64,000 nt of DNA from Triglochin maritima (taxonomy: Eukaryota > Streptophyta > Magnoliopsida > Alismatales > Juncaginaceae), in the NCBI GenBank assembly GCA_963682175.1, contig OY821772.1:48940925-49004924 (forward strand), in the 5' to 3' direction. The first letter of the stretch is position 1; each line of letters begins with the position of its first letter. A program made the translations under genes and the position numbers. Below the pieces are notes generated by a model, which worked only from the letters and a program-made list of their open reading frames with translations, ran no database searches and was not told the origin of the DNA. Shown here in pieces: positions 23,461 to 36,362 of this stretch.

Positions 23461-23605
23461 TTGAGATAAGAAGCTAACAAGAGTAAGGAATTTAAGAAGA
23501 ACTGAGGAGTTAAGTAGATAGGTAGATGTATTTATTGTTGGGAGTAGATAAATGTATCTGTTGAACAGTACACGCGTGAATGCACAGTGCAAGCGTGACT
23601 ACATA

Positions 23606-24151
23606 TAGGACTGACAATTCGGGTCATGACACGAAACCCGAACCTGACACTAAATATCACGATTCAGGTCGATACGAATGACACAAACTGTAATCGGGTC
23701 GACACGACTGACACGAACATTAGTTCGGGTTCGGGTTGGAGTATTTCGTGTTTCGTGTAATTCGGGTTGACACGAATAACATGACTGTAATTCAGGTCAG
23801 GTTCGTGTTTCGTGTAATTGGTATCAAACATGCTAGTTCGTGTTCGAGTTAATTCGTGTTTGTGTAAATTTGTGTCAAACATGTCATAATTGGTGTCAAA
23901 CATGTTATTTCGTGTTCAAGTTAATTCGTGTCAAACAAGTCAGTTCGAGTTATTCCGGTTAATTCATGTTCGTGTCAACGTGGGTCGTGTTCTGGTTGCC
24001 AAATTGTGTTTGGGTTTAAGATTAGATTTTCGTGTTCGTGGTTGTGTCGACTATTTCTTATTAATTCGCGTTCGTGTTCGGGTCGAGGAAAACATTCGTG
24101 TCAATTCGTGTTCGTGTCAAACACGAAACGAAACACGAATTTGCAGCCCTA
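23606..24151. mobile_element. hAT-type MITE with TTCGTGT repeats
   Basis: Ends TAGGACTGACAATTCG and, inverted, TAGGGCTGCAAATTCG. Flanks ACTACATA (23598-23605) and ATTACATA (24152-24159), an 8-bp duplication with 7/8 identity. The 546-base interior is almost wholly degenerate repeats of GTGTCAAACACGAA/TTCGTGTTCG. No coding capacity. Inserted in the Harbinger element 21702-24444. Confidence 0.78.
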
Positions 24152-24736
24152 ATTACATAGCGCACGCGTGATTGAATAGTAGAAGCGTGATTCCATAGTG
24201 ATCCAACAATAATCAAAATTATCAACCCACATTAATCAAAAATACCCAATACATTATCAATTACTTCTAATAACAAATCCTCCACTAAAATAAAAAATAA
24301 AAATTGGACCAATGGAGGGGCAACACGCGCCCGCCAACCCGAGGGCACCACGAGCGTCTAATCGGGATGCCCGATGCACAATCACGCGTCCGGGTGGGCA
24401 CCCCAGGAGACCGATCGGCAGTCGCCTACCCCGTTAGACCACCATTAGCAGCGCCTGTGCACTTTCCGGGCGCCCGATTTTCTCTCTCAGACACGTCAGC
24501 TTCTATATCTGCCACGTCAACACAACCCCCCTCGTCCCAAAATTTTCCTTAACCACACTCAGAAACAACTTAAACGCCCTACATTCTCTCCCCTCCACGT
24601 CATTTGGGCATCAATTCGGGGTAAAACACAAAAAATATAAACAAATAAAAAACTTGTTTAAAATAATTTTGAAAAAACAATAATTTTTAAAACTCTTTTG
24701 AAAACAAAATTGTAAAAAAATAATATTTGAACACAA

Positions 24737-24753
24737 CCCCCCCCCCCCCCCCC
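24737..24753. repeat. 17-base poly-C run
   Basis: Uninterrupted C homopolymer just past the transposase fragment. Length is unreliable in most sequencing chemistries. Confidence 0.9.
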
Positions 24754-24754
24754 A

Positions 24755-25140
24755 ACTGTTGTATCATAAATAGTGGAATATGAGTCTCCGTCATCCTCTA
24801 CTATCATGTTGTGCATTATGATGCATGTTGTGATGATCTTGTTCAGGAAGTCAATGTTTCACGCAAGAGCGGGACCTTTTATGATTGCCTACCACGCCTG
24901 CAACACTCCAAATGCACGTTCTTTGTATTTACGCGCTCTTTCCTGACATCGTGCAAATAACATGTCCTTAGGAGTTTGGGACAACGGGTTAGACTTCACG
25001 AAAGCTGTCCACTGCGGATAAATATCATCTGTAAGGTAATATCCCATATTATAAGGATGACCGTTGACTGAGTATTGGACGGTAGACTCGCGTCCTTTTA
25101 ACACGTTATTAAAAATAGGAGACCGCTGAAGGACGTTCAT
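24755..25140 (-). pseudogene. PIF/Harbinger transposase fragment
   Basis: 84 residues (25140-24889) with SPIFNNVLKG and GYYLTDDIYPQW, the region around the second catalytic Asp, ending GVLQAW at a stop (TAG). The frame continues after the stop with the CIIMHNMIVED-type motif to about 24770. Closer to the family consensus than the copy at 22240-23460. N-terminal half missing. Confidence 0.75.
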
Positions 25141-26396
25141 GTTGTTACAAGTTGGAGTTTCAAAAACGGAAAGATGAGCGACGTGCTGGGTACAAACTCT
25201 ATGAGTTATACCTACAACTACTGAATGTTAAAGAGCTGAGTTTAATGACTGAGGATGACGAAATCTAGCTAGCAAATCTACGTAAGCAGTTGATGTAATG
25301 ACTGAGTTTAATGTCTTTTGGAAGTGTTAAGGAAGAGACGCTTGGTCCTTAACCGTAGAACTCTAAAAGATAATGGTTTACATAAATCAAAAGTTATTCA
25401 CAATCATGGTAGTTAACATGAAACATTAATTACCGAGATAAGATTGTCGTGTTGGTCATCGATTGTTGTAGCTCTACAAATAATTGACGACACGAGTATA
25501 TAAAAGAGGAAAATATTATTTTTATATATTGAATAGACCTAACAAGTAAAACATTATGAAATTGTGTTTCGTGTCATTAATGTTTTACTGTGTCTTGGAT
25601 CCTAAGATATGAGACTTATATCTTTTCACTCAAGAAGTTTTTAATTTGTTTATTGTCAAAAGCTACCAATGAGTGTAGTGATAACAACAATAGTTGGTTG
25701 AACATGACTTGTGCTGGAAAAGATAGCCAGTCAAACGATTATCATTGTCCCTCTTAATTGAGTGATGATATTAGTGAGCCCCTTGATAAAGCAAAATTAT
25801 AATGTGCACAATGTGACTTGAGTTAAGTCACATAGTTATAATTAGCTTAAAATGATCAAGAAATGAATAATACAAAGGTGACACATTTCTACTTTGTATA
25901 TATTCTTAATATCATGAGGCAAGGGACGAACACAAGTGGTGCACTTACATCACTAAATGGATCATGTTTTGGTTCGGGTTGAACAAAGACATCTATGCTA
26001 ATTGGGTGACTATAATGTGTAGCTATATACCACTTTAGTCTGAGATATTAAGTGTTTAATATCATTGCCAATTTGGCTTAGATCCTCCTATAGGTCACAC
26101 CACAAAACTGGGAAACAAGAGGTTGATTTGAAGTTCATATGATGTGTCGGGTTTCATGTGAAAATAAGACACATGTGGTGAATTAATTAAAATCAATATG
26201 TTATGAAAATTAACATAATTAGAATCATAATAAATTCATATAAGGTGTATATATTATGTGGTGTAATAATTAAATATTACATAGGATAATATTACATAAG
26301 ATATAAATTTGCTAAAAACCCCAAAAGATCAAATTTTGTTGGAAATAAATCCAAAATTTGACAAAGGTAAAATCGGGGTCAAACACGGTGAACCGT

Positions 26397-26755
26397 TCAT
26401 GGTTCGGTCGACCGGGGCATCTTCGGATCGGTTAACCGAATTGGGAACGGGTAAGCGCAATTGGTTGACCGAGATTGCCCAGAGTGCCTGGACAATCGAG
26501 TTCGGTTAACCGATTGGAAACGGTCAACCGAGAAGTATTATTTTCGGTAAACTGAAGGTGACTCGGTCATCCGATGACTATGTCCCAGGAGCGATTTTGG
26601 TGGGTCAAACGTAGATCGATTAAAAGACGTGGTTCGTCCGAATTCTTCCAGGGAAATTTTCTCATAAAGAATCGGTCGACCGTCTAGCTCACGGTGCACC
26701 GAACACCTGTTATAACCGAATGGTTCGGTTGACCGAATAATACTCGGTCTACCGA
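26397..26755. repeat. CGGTNNACCG palindrome cluster in copia LTR A
   Basis: Copies include CGGTCGACCG (near 26404 and 26675), CGGTTAACCG, CGGTTGACCG and CGGTCTACCG, spaced irregularly. The orthologous part of the second LTR (37545-38165) has the same set. More diverged than the clusters in LTR subfamily B. Confidence 0.8.
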
Positions 26756-26905
26756 ACAAGAACGATTCTGCCTGAATTATTAAGAGATTAATTAAATCAT
26801 GGGTGGAACAATTCCATATTTAATTAAAATATTTTTTGTGGGTGATTATGTGAAATTTAGAGATTAATTTTAGGAGAGAAAAACAAGGGATCATGGCTAA
26901 ATAAT

Positions 26906-27505
26906 TAGGGATGTTCGTGTGACCGGTTTGACCCGCCAACTCGCCCCGCCCCGCTCCTTGTGGGGCGGGTTGCGGTTGAAAATTTTCCTACCCGTGACCC
27001 GTTAACCCGCCACCCGTTAACCCGCCGGACTAAACGGGGCTGGTTGCGGTTAATGTGTTACCCGCCCCGTTAACCCGTTACAATAAAATTATTAAAAAAA
27101 TACAAATTTATGTATTAAAACTTTCATTATTTCATTAAACTTCTAACATTTATGTGATGGTTTGTGACTTTATGTGTTTGTTAATTATTCATTTAAGCAC
27201 TTTAAATCGTAGACTTTGTAATTTTATGGACTTGTATAAATATTTTATGCATGTAAGTTTAATTATAGAGTGATAGAAATGCATTTATGTGTGTATGTGT
27301 CAATGTAATAAGTTAAAATGAGTTTTACAAGAATTCACCCGTTGCAACCGCTGAACCCGCCCTGCCCCGCATAACCCGCCCTTAAGTGGGGCGGGTAGTG
27401 GCCCAATTTTCTTAACCCACCCCGCCCTGTTTGCCCGCCTGACTTTGGTGGGGCGGGTAGCAGGCGGAGCCAAACCCGCCCCGCCCCGCCCCGTTTGCAG
27501 CCCTA
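26906..27505. mobile_element. hAT-type MITE rich in CCCGCC/TTAACCCG, second copy
   Basis: Ends TAGGGATGTTCG and, inverted, TAGGGCTGCAAACGGGG. Flanked by a perfect TAAATAAT duplication (26898-26905, 27506-27513). The second LTR (near 38323) has a single TAAATAAT at the same place, a true empty site. Related to 20612-21683 by its ends and TTAACCCGCC words. Confidence 0.9.
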
Positions 27506-27999
27506 TAAATAATAGCTCTTGATAAGGATGTTTTGGGAACCTATAAAAGGGCACATATTCCTACTTGTTTTAAGACTAATGCAAAATCTTTCTGTCATTA
27601 ATTTCTCCCTAATCACCATGAAATTTCACTTAGTAAAATTAAGTTTGGAGATTAGTATCTCAGGAGACTTAAAGAGGGGTTATTAGCAAGATTCTAAACC
27701 TTATTAGAGATTGATTGACTAACTCCTTTCTCTTTAATCTTGTTTAGAGTTTGGTGAACACTCGGAGGCAATTCCGTGGACGATTCAGCGGGCAACGTGA
27801 CTCCGGATCATCAAAAGGTTTTAGAGAACCTTTAGGTATGATTATATCTTTGTGGATTATTTTAATAAATGTAGGTTGCATGTTATTAGAATAAAACATA
27901 AATAGATGTACATAAAATTGCTGAAAATATGAAAATCGATCTTGTATATTATATTAAAATTTTAAAATATATACATACATAGGGACACGAAATCCTACA

Positions 28000-30900
28000 G
28001 TGATATTAGAGCTTTTAGTTCATATTTTCGACAATTAGACTATATAATTAATTTTAGTTTACCATCTACAATCAAAACAATTCATATTCTATGTCTTTTT
28101 CGATTTTTCGATAGTTTTGTTGATTTAATTCTAATTGATTCTTTTGATAATTTTAAATGTTTTAAAACACATCATGTGAATGTTAGAATTAAGATTTAGA
28201 CTTATGTCTGATTTATAGAATTTTCGTTTTTAATTAAATGATTATTTTATAAGGAATCGACAAAACGAAAAAGGCATATGTTTATCTTTCTTTAAATTTT
28301 TAATTTTAGAAATTGGATAAACAACGCTTCAAATATTTTATGAATTGAACTATTGATGCATAAAATCATTTTTAATGGATTTCAAATGATTTTAGAATTG
28401 TTTGATTTAGAGATGCATGATAAACTAAATCGAGTAATAAATAGTATATGTACATGCGTTGCTCGAGTTCTCTAATGCAGGGATATGTGAGTTTATATGT
28501 TCCATCGAAGCCATGTGTGAATGAATGAATGAATGAATGTGTATGTTATTATTATTATTCAATCACAGGGGATTATGTATGTAAAAGCCAAATTTTATTT
28601 CTATGTATATGCATGTATATGAGAGGATTTTTACATAGGACTTGCACTAGACAATTTTCAAAATTGAGATATGCATGTTTATATTTTTTTCAATATCAAC
28701 ATCCATGGCGCAAGATGAAGACGTTGAAGAAGCGCAAGGATCAAGGATCAAGGACGCGGGAACATATAAACTCACGCAATGTTTGTGTGAATGAATTTAT
28801 TTATGTTTGTGTGCTTGATATATATGTGATTGTATGGATGAATGTTAGGATGTGTATAGATGATAAATATGCATGATCACCTAAATTCTAAAATCACATA
28901 TAAATGTTTAAATTGTCCAATAAAAAATTAAGAGTATCTTTCTTTCTTATTTCATCCACTAGCAGCCATCGATCAAGAGATATTCTGCTCGGCCTTAGCG
29001 GGAGATATCTTCCTCCATCTTTGGGAATAATGGGAGATATAATGTTGTCTATTGTTGTGCCACGAATAGATGTACGAGGTGCGATTCGCTCTTAGCGGAC
29101 ACCGAGTATATTTGTTTGTGAATACAATGGATAAACGTATCTCGTATCAAATGAAATATGTTTTCTTAACAAGACCCGGAGCCCTAGCTCGGTTTTGGGA
29201 AAGAGAGTTTTTCTTACGAGGATTGGTCATATTCCCTCCTAATTAAAACGACAAGAGTCATAAGAGTTTGAAAATGCAAATGTTGCGATATTTCAAAATG
29301 GTTATGATTAGAAAAATGTTTTCTTACCTTGATTTTATAATATATTTGATAGCCCTTAGCTAGTTTATATTATAATTGATAGGATCTTGTATTGCTGCAT
29401 TTATGGACACTTTTTTATTTGCGGTATTATTGTTTTAAAAACATAAAATTGACATTAAATCCCATATAATTTATTTTGTAGAAATGTCGAATATTCAACA
29501 TATTGTGCGATCTATGATTGAAAAACATCCTTTGGCAAATGATGACTCAAACTTCATAAGCTGGCAACTCAAACTCAATATCGTGTTAAAGTTTGAGAAT
29601 CTGTCTCATATTTTGGATGGTGAAATCCCAAAATTAAATGAGAGGGCAACCGATAGCGAGAGAGAGACAAAAGCCAAGTGGGAAGAAAAGAGAACCATGT
29701 TCACGGTCTAATGTTAGCCTCGATGGGTGACTCGCTTCAGGCGAAATACTTGGATTCAAAACCCAAGAAGACCATGTAAGCTTTAACAAAGATGTTCATG
29801 AATAGTGCTAGAAAAGAGCGCTATAAGACCACCATCGCACTCACAAGGTGCCACATGGCGGAGGGAACATCGGTATCCATGCATTTTCTCACGATGCAAG
29901 GATACCTTGAGAAGTTGTCGAAGCTTTCTTCCCCGATGCCCGATGACATTGCAGAAGACTTGATTCCTTGCCCTCTAGCCCCGTCCTACAAGGATTTCAT
30001 TTGAATATGGATAATTTAATATAAATATTTCAAATTCTTGCTTGTCTATATCGAAGAATGGTATTTTCTATGCAAATGCATTCGTAAGGAATGATCTTTA
30101 TTTGCTTGAATTGAATAATAAACAAATTTTAAACATCAATAACAAAAGACTTAAAACTACTCACGTGAATGATACACTCTTGTGGCACTATCGTCTTGGT
30201 CACATAAATGAAAAACGCATCAAGAAATTACAAGAAGCTAACCTTCTTGGTCAACTTGATTTTAAATCATTGGAGACGTGCAAACCTTGCCTAATGGGCA
30301 AAATGACCAAGAGGCCTTTCAAAAAGAAAGGACCAAGAGCGAATGACTTGTTGGATTTGATACATTCTGATGTATGTGGTCCGATGAGTACTAGTGCAAG
30401 AGATGGTTTTAGGTACTTCATTACGTTCACGAATGACTATAGTCGTTATGACTATATTTATCTAATGAGAAACAAAAGTGAATCATTTGACAAGTTCAAG
30501 GAATTCAAGAATGAAGTAGAGAACCAACTCAACAGGAAAATCAAGTCTCTACGAACGGATCGTGGAGGTGAGTACTTAAGTACCAAATTTGACTCATTCC
30601 TAAAGGAGTGTGGTATTGTACCACAGCTCAGCCCTCCCGGTACACCTCGGTGGAATGGGGTATCCGAAAGGAGGAATAGGACATTACTCGACATGGTTCG
30701 ATCAATGATGCGTCAAGCTGAATTGCCGCTTTACTTTTGGAGTTATGCACTAGAAGCTGCGGCTTACACAGTAAATAATGTTCTATCCAAATTCGTAGAG
30801 AAAACGCCTTATGAGCTATGGAGTGGTAAAACACTTAAGCTCAATTTTCTTAAGATTTGGGGTTGTGAGGCTTACGTCAAGAGATTGATGTCGACCAAAC

Positions 30901-31972
30901 TTCAACGAAAAGCGGATAAATGCTTCTTTATAGGTTATCCTCGTGAGACAAGAGGATACTACTTTTGGCATATAACCTCCAATCGAGTGATTGTAGAGAG
31001 GGATGTCGTATTTCTAGAAAAGGAATTTCTGGAAAGAATAAAAAGTAGTGGGAGTGGAGTTGTCCTTGAGGAGACTCAAGATATTCTACAAGATCATGAT
31101 ATGAATGGTGACATTCAAGATCATGAAGGCCCAACCGAGAATCATTTGGTTAATGGGAGCGTGAGTGAGAGACCTTCGCAAGAAATTGTGAGAGAAACTC
31201 AATCCTCCCCACCTAGTGTACATTCGAGAATCGAACACGAACCAATTCCACAAGAAATTGTGGAAGAAGTTCAAGAAGTACACGTACAACCAAAAGAACT
31301 TAGATGGTCAACGAGGGAAAGGAAGAAACCCGATATGTATTTGGGACTTCATGAGATCCCTCGACCTTTCAAGAAGCAATGAAATGAAAGGACTCCAAAC
31401 TATGGTTAAAGGCCATGGAATCCAAAATAGAATCCATGTATGATAATCAAGTGTGGAACTTAGTTGACCTTCCTCAAGGGAAAATGACCACTCAAAATAA
31501 ACGAGTTTTCAAGAGGAAGATAGACACGGATGGGAACTTGACAACCTACAAAGCGAGGCTTGTAGCAAAGGTTTCACATAAGTTCAAGGAATTGACTATG
31601 ATGAAACTTTTTCACCGGTTGCCATGTTCAAGTCTATTCGGATTATGCTTGCTATTGCCGTATTTCATGATTATGAGATATGACAAATGGATGTCAAAAC
31701 GACGTTCCTTAATGGAACTTGGAGGAGGAATTTGTACATGGTACAACCTCAAGGTTTTGAAGATCCAAAGAATAGCGAGAAAGTATGCAAGCTTCAAAGA
31801 TCAATTTATGGATTGAAACAAGCATCAAGGAGTTGGAACAAACGCTTTGACGAAGAAGTCAAAAAGATTCATTTCGTCCAAAGTAAGGAAGAACCTTGTA
31901 TATACAAGAAGGTTAGTGGGTGCCACATAGTGTTCTTGATTTTATATGTCGATGACATACTCCTCATGGGAA
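28000..31972 (+). pseudogene. Ty1/copia internal region, copy C1 (gag, INT, part RT)
   Basis: After a ~1.5 kb leader, gag begins MSNIQHIVRS at 29484, shifts frame near 29695 and ends at 30002. The gag tail, zinc knuckle and protease are deleted (jump near 30004 to the pre-integrase region at about 30009). Integrase (30042-31382) keeps the zinc-binding HYRLGH and CKPC motifs, Asp in LIHSDVCGP, Asp in TNDYSRYD and Glu in WNGVSERRN. The RT part (31383-31972) is shifted more than once and stops at LYVDDILLMG, where an inverted LTR begins at 31973. The element once encoded a virus-like-particle polyprotein for copy-and-paste movement; this copy is inactive. Confidence 0.82.
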
Positions 31973-34006
31973 TGTAGGATTTCTAGTTTAATTACACATA
32001 TTTATTTTCGAAATTTTTATGCACAATAAGGATCATTACAATTTTTCTTTGACTTGTTTCATGCATGCATCAGTTTGTTTCAATAACTAGTTTCAAAACA
32101 TTATTAAAACAAACATGGGCTCCGAATTTCATACCTAGAAGTTCTCTAAAACTTCTTGACGATCCGAAGACGTTGAAAATGTTTGTCGCTGCGCCAGATG
32201 CTTCCGAGTATTCACCAAACTCTAAACAAGATCGGAGAGAGAAGAGCTAGTCTCTCAATCTCCAATATGGTTTAGAATCTAACTACTAACCCATCTTTAG
32301 TTCCCTTGAGAAGAAGATCTCTGAAAACTAAAACTAATACTCAAGAATTAATGGAAATTTGTGGAGAATTATGGAGAGAGATGTTTGCACAAGAAGATAA
32401 TGAATTAATTAACAAGGTAATGAGATAAACTTGTATTTGTAAGTTCTCTCCAAATTACCTATTCATGTGCAACCTCATGCCCATGATTTCATACAAACTT
32501 CCATCTAACCATCCATTATTTGCTAACAAATAATCTCAGTCACGAATTATATCAGTTATGGACCAATTCCAGGCATGATCTAATTAATTCTGCATAAAAC
32601 CGTCTGGACCGGTCGACCGTTTCGAGGTTCGGTCGACCATTCATAACTCGGTCGACCGTTCGTAACACAAATATTTCATCGCGATGTTCGGTCGACCGAC
32701 CGATTATACTCGGTCGACCGAAAACGAACAGATGAAATTCCATGTTACGATCGAGACACATCCGGTCGACCGTGCATATTTCGGTCGACCATGCAATATT
32801 CGGTCGACCGTTGACCGTTTAGCGGTCGACCGTTTTTGCACAGTGCTACAGACATGTCAAATTTTGGTTTAACCCCTACAAAATTTGACATTTCGGGAGT
32901 AGTAGTAAGTTCACAACTTATATAACATATTATCCTATGTAATGATAAATCATTACACCCCATAATATTTACATCACATATGAATTTAATTTAGATTCTA
33001 ATTATGTTATTAATCACAACATAATTTTGATTTTGCTTGTTCACCACATGTGTCATATTTTCTACATGAAAACCCGACACACCTTATGAACTCAAAATCC
33101 TCATTTCTTGTTTCCCAGTTTTGTGGTGTGACCTATGAGAGGATCTAGACTAAGTTGGCAGTGATATTAAGAGCTTAATATCACAAGCTATAAGCCGTAT
33201 CTAGCTACACATTATAGCTCCCAATTTGTTAGATGTCTTAATTCCACTCGAACCAAAACCCGATCCATTAAGTGATGAAGTGCACCACTTGTGTCCGTCC
33301 CTTGCCTTATGATATTAAGAATACACACAAAGTAGTATTATGTCATCTTTGTATTAGTATTCATTTCTTGATCTCTTTAAACTAGTTATAAATATGTGAG
33401 TTAACTCAAATCACATTGTGCACATTATAACTTTGTTTTATCAAGGGGCCCACTAATATCATTACTCAATTAAGAGAGGCAATGACAATCTTTTGATTAA
33501 CTATCTTCTCCAACAAAAGTCATACTTAACCAACCAATGCTTTTACACTACACTTATCGATAGCTCAAGACACTAGTCTAATCAAGCATTTCTTAAGTGA
33601 TCGGATATAAGTCTCATATCAAAAGGACGAAGGACACAGTAAAACATTAATGACACAGAAAATACAATTCTATAATGTTTTACTTATTAGGTCTATTCAG
33701 TATACAAAAGAAATATTTTCCTCTTTTGTGTACCCGTGTTGTCACTCACTTGTAGAGCTACAATGATCTATGACTAACACGACAATCTTAACTCGGTAAT
33801 TAATGTCTCATGTTAATTACCATGATTGTGAATATATTTTGTTTTATGTAAACTAATATCTTTTAGAGCTCTACGGTTAAGGACCAAGAGCATCCTCCTT
33901 AACACTTCTAAAAGACGAATAACATAAACAAGGAACAAAATGATTTCTCATTCAATTCATAATAATTGACATTTAAAAGTAAAACTTTTAGAACACATTC
34001 CCTTCA
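31973..34006 (-). repeat. Ty1/copia LTR, subfamily B, inverted between two pol pieces
   Basis: 2034 bases. On minus it starts TGAAGGGAATGTG and ends CCTACA. It is followed on the right by nine bases (34007-34015) of its own polypurine tract, then plus-strand pol of another copy. Nearly collinear with 53940-55990. No target duplication, so recombination is more likely than simple insertion. Confidence 0.85.
32610..32835. repeat. CGGTCGACCG cluster in copia LTR B
   Basis: Seven exact copies of the 10-base palindrome in about 220 bases by eye, plus half sites such as GGTCGACCAT. Spacing is irregular (about 20-50 bases). Same place as the cluster at 54595-54825. Confidence 0.9.
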
Positions 34007-34015
34007 ATCTCCCAC

Positions 34016-36290
34016 ATTCATAAGGAATGGTCTCTATTTGCTTGAATTGAATAATAAACAAATCTTTAATATCAATAACAAGAGACATAAGACCACTCAC
34101 GAGAATGATACTCTCTTGTGGCACTATCGACTTGGTCACATAAATGAAAAACACATCAAGAAATTGCAAGAAGCTAACCTTCTTGGTCTACTTGATTTTA
34201 AATCATTGGAGACGTGCCAACCATGTTTAATAGGAAAAATGACCAAAAGACCTTTCAAGAAGAAAGGTCCAAGGGCGAGTTGCTTGTTGGATTTGATACA
34301 TTCTGATGTATGTGGTCCAATGAGTACTAGTGCACGAGATGGTTTCAGGTACTTCATTACGTTCACGGAAGATTATAGTAGTTATGACTATGTTTATCTA
34401 ATGAGAAACAAAAGTGAACCCTTTGACAAGTTCAAAGAATTCAAGAATGAAGTAGAGAACCAACTCGACAAGAAAATCAAGTCTCTACGAACGGATCGTG
34501 AAGGTGAGTACTTAAGTGCCGAATTTGACTCATACCTAAAGGAGTTTGGTATAGTACCTCAACTCACCCCTCCCGGTACACCTCAGTGGAATGGGGTATC
34601 CGAAAGGAGGAATAGGACATTGCTCGACATGGTTCGGTCAATGATGAGTCATGCAGAATTACCTCTTTACTTTTGGAGTTATGCACTACAAACTGCGGCT
34701 TACACACTAAATAATGTTCCATCCAAATCCGTGGAGAAAACTCCTTATGAGCTACGGAGTGGTAAAACACCCAAGCTCAATTTTCTCAAAATTTGGGGTT
34801 GTGAGGCTTACGTCAAGAAATTGATGTCGACCAAACTTCAACCAAAAGCGGATAAGTGCTTCTTCATTGGTTATCCTCGTGAGACAAGAGGATACTACTT
34901 TTGGCATATCACATCCAATCGAGTGATTGTAGAGAGGGATGCCACATTTCTGGAAAAGGAATTTCTAGAAAGAGTAAAAAGTAGTGGGAGTAGGGTTGTG
35001 CTTGAGGAAACTCAAGATACTCTACAAGATCATGAAGGCCCAACCGAGGTTCCTTTGGTCAGTGGGAGCATGAGTGAGAGACCCTCGCAAGAAATTGTGA
35101 AAGAAACTTAATCTTCCCCACCAAGTGTACGTTCGAGAATCGAGCACGAACCAATTCCGCAAGAAATTGTGGAAGAAGTTCGAGAAGTACACGTAGAACC
35201 AAAAGAACTTAGAAGGTCAACGAGGGAAATGAAGAAACCCGACTTGTATCTCGGACTTCATGAAATCATTGTACTTGGTACCAATGATCCCTTGCCCTTC
35301 CAAGAAGCAATGGAAAGAAAAAACTCCAAACTATGGTTAAAGGCCATGGAATCCGAAATAGAATCCATGTATGATAATCAGGTGTGGAACTTGGTTGACA
35401 TTCCTCAAGGGAAAAAGGTCATTCAAAATAAATGGGTTTTCAAGAGGAAGATGGACATGGATGAGAACTTGACAACCTACAAAGCAAGGCTTGTAGCGAA
35501 GGGTTTCACTCAAGTTCAAGGAATTGACTATGATGAAACTTTTTCACCAGTTGCCATGTTCAAGTCTATTCGGATAATGCTCGTTATTGCTGTATTTCAT
35601 GATTATGAAATATGGCAAATGGATGTCAAAATGACGTTTCTTAATGGGAACTTGGAGGAGGATGTGTACATGGTACAACCACAAGGTTTTGAAGATCCAA
35701 AGAATAGCGAGAAGGTATGCAAGCTTCAAAGATCCATTTATGGATTGAAGCAAACATCAAGGAGTTGGAACAAACGCTTTGACGAGGAAGTAAAGAAGCT
35801 TCACTTCATTCAAAGTAAGGAAGAACCTTGTATATACAAGAAGGTTAGTGGGAGCCACATAGTGTTCTTCTGAATGGTGGAGTTGTGAGTTGGCGAAGCT
35901 GGAAGAAAACCACTACGGCCGATTCAACCACCGCTTCAGAAGTAATGGCTGTCGCTGAAGAGAGCAAGGAGTGTGGATCAAGAAGTTCCTTGAAGAGCTT
36001 GGAGTAGTTCCAACGAGCGAGGGACTCATTGAGCTATTTTGCGTTAATTGTGCATCTATCTCGCAAATCAAGGATCCCAAATCACACCACAAAGTGAAGT
36101 ACATGGATCGTAAGTACTTTGTCACACGTGACTTCATCGACGATGACAAAATAAATCTGTTATGGGTGAACACAAACACAACACAGCTGATCCATTCACC
36201 AAACCCTTATCCCAAGCCAAGGGCGAAATGCATTTCGAGTCCATGGGTCTGAGGAACCATGTGGATTGGCTTGATTAGTGATTAGAGATG
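34016..36290 (+). pseudogene. Ty1/copia pol, copy C2 (INT, RT, RNase H pieces)
   Basis: Begins inside the pre-integrase domain. Integrase 34016-35111 has the zinc motif HYRLGH...CQPC, Asp in LIHSDVCGP and Glu in WNGVSERRN, and ends at a TAA where CAA would keep the frame (35109-35111). RT 35169-35870 has the KARLVAKGFTQVQG block. It then jumps from the middle of RT to RNase H at 35873, losing the catalytic YVDD region. RNase H (35873-36250) is shifted near 35965 but keeps SHHKVKYMDRKYF. Polypurine tract CAAGTGGGAGAT at 36351-36362. Confidence 0.82.
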
Positions 36291-36362
36291 GTTACCCTAG
36301 TTATTATTGTTTTATACATTGAGAATGTATGTGAGAGAAAACTTTGATAACAAGTGGGAGAT

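Larger units (their letters stand above)
21702..24444 (-). mobile_element. PIF/Harbinger element with decayed transposase
   Basis: Flanked by TTA on both sides (21699-21701, 24445-24447). The left subterminal region (CGGGCGCCC near 21770, CACGTCAGC near 21820) matches the other family members. The right part (24255-24440) matches the end of 39340-40126. Transposase remains read on minus. A hAT element is inserted at 23606-24151 within a CACGCGTG-type repeat zone (23565-23605, 24160-24200). Ends are degenerate, so boundaries are good to a few bases only. Confidence 0.62.
24448..25311 (-). mobile_element. Truncated PIF/Harbinger element
   Basis: It starts directly after the TTA that ends the previous Harbinger element and shares its left subterminal CACGTCAGC-type repeats (24490-24520). 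It holds a transposase fragment on minus and, at 25170-25255, a short plus-strand stretch that may be the tail of ORF1. Cut at 25311/25312 by a copia LTR that also lacks its first ~95 bases, so the junction is a rearrangement and not a clean insertion. Confidence 0.6.
25312..27999 (+). repeat. Ty1/copia LTR, subfamily A, copy 1 (5'-truncated)
   Basis: Collinear with 36458-38817 once a 600-base hAT insertion (26906-27505) is removed. It lacks the first ~95 bases present in copy 2. It ends CCTACA at 27999, then a primer-binding-like TGATATTAGAGC (28001-28012), an altered form of the initiator tRNA-Met site. Contains CGGTNNACCG palindromes at 26397-26755. Confidence 0.85.

Noticed and set aside
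23664..24171. Thr/Asn- and Val-rich frames
   Set aside because: Translation of the TTCGTGT repeats of a hAT MITE.
24737..24753. Poly-C run as a biological signal
   Set aside because: A single homopolymer beside a dead transposase; length may be a sequencing artefact.
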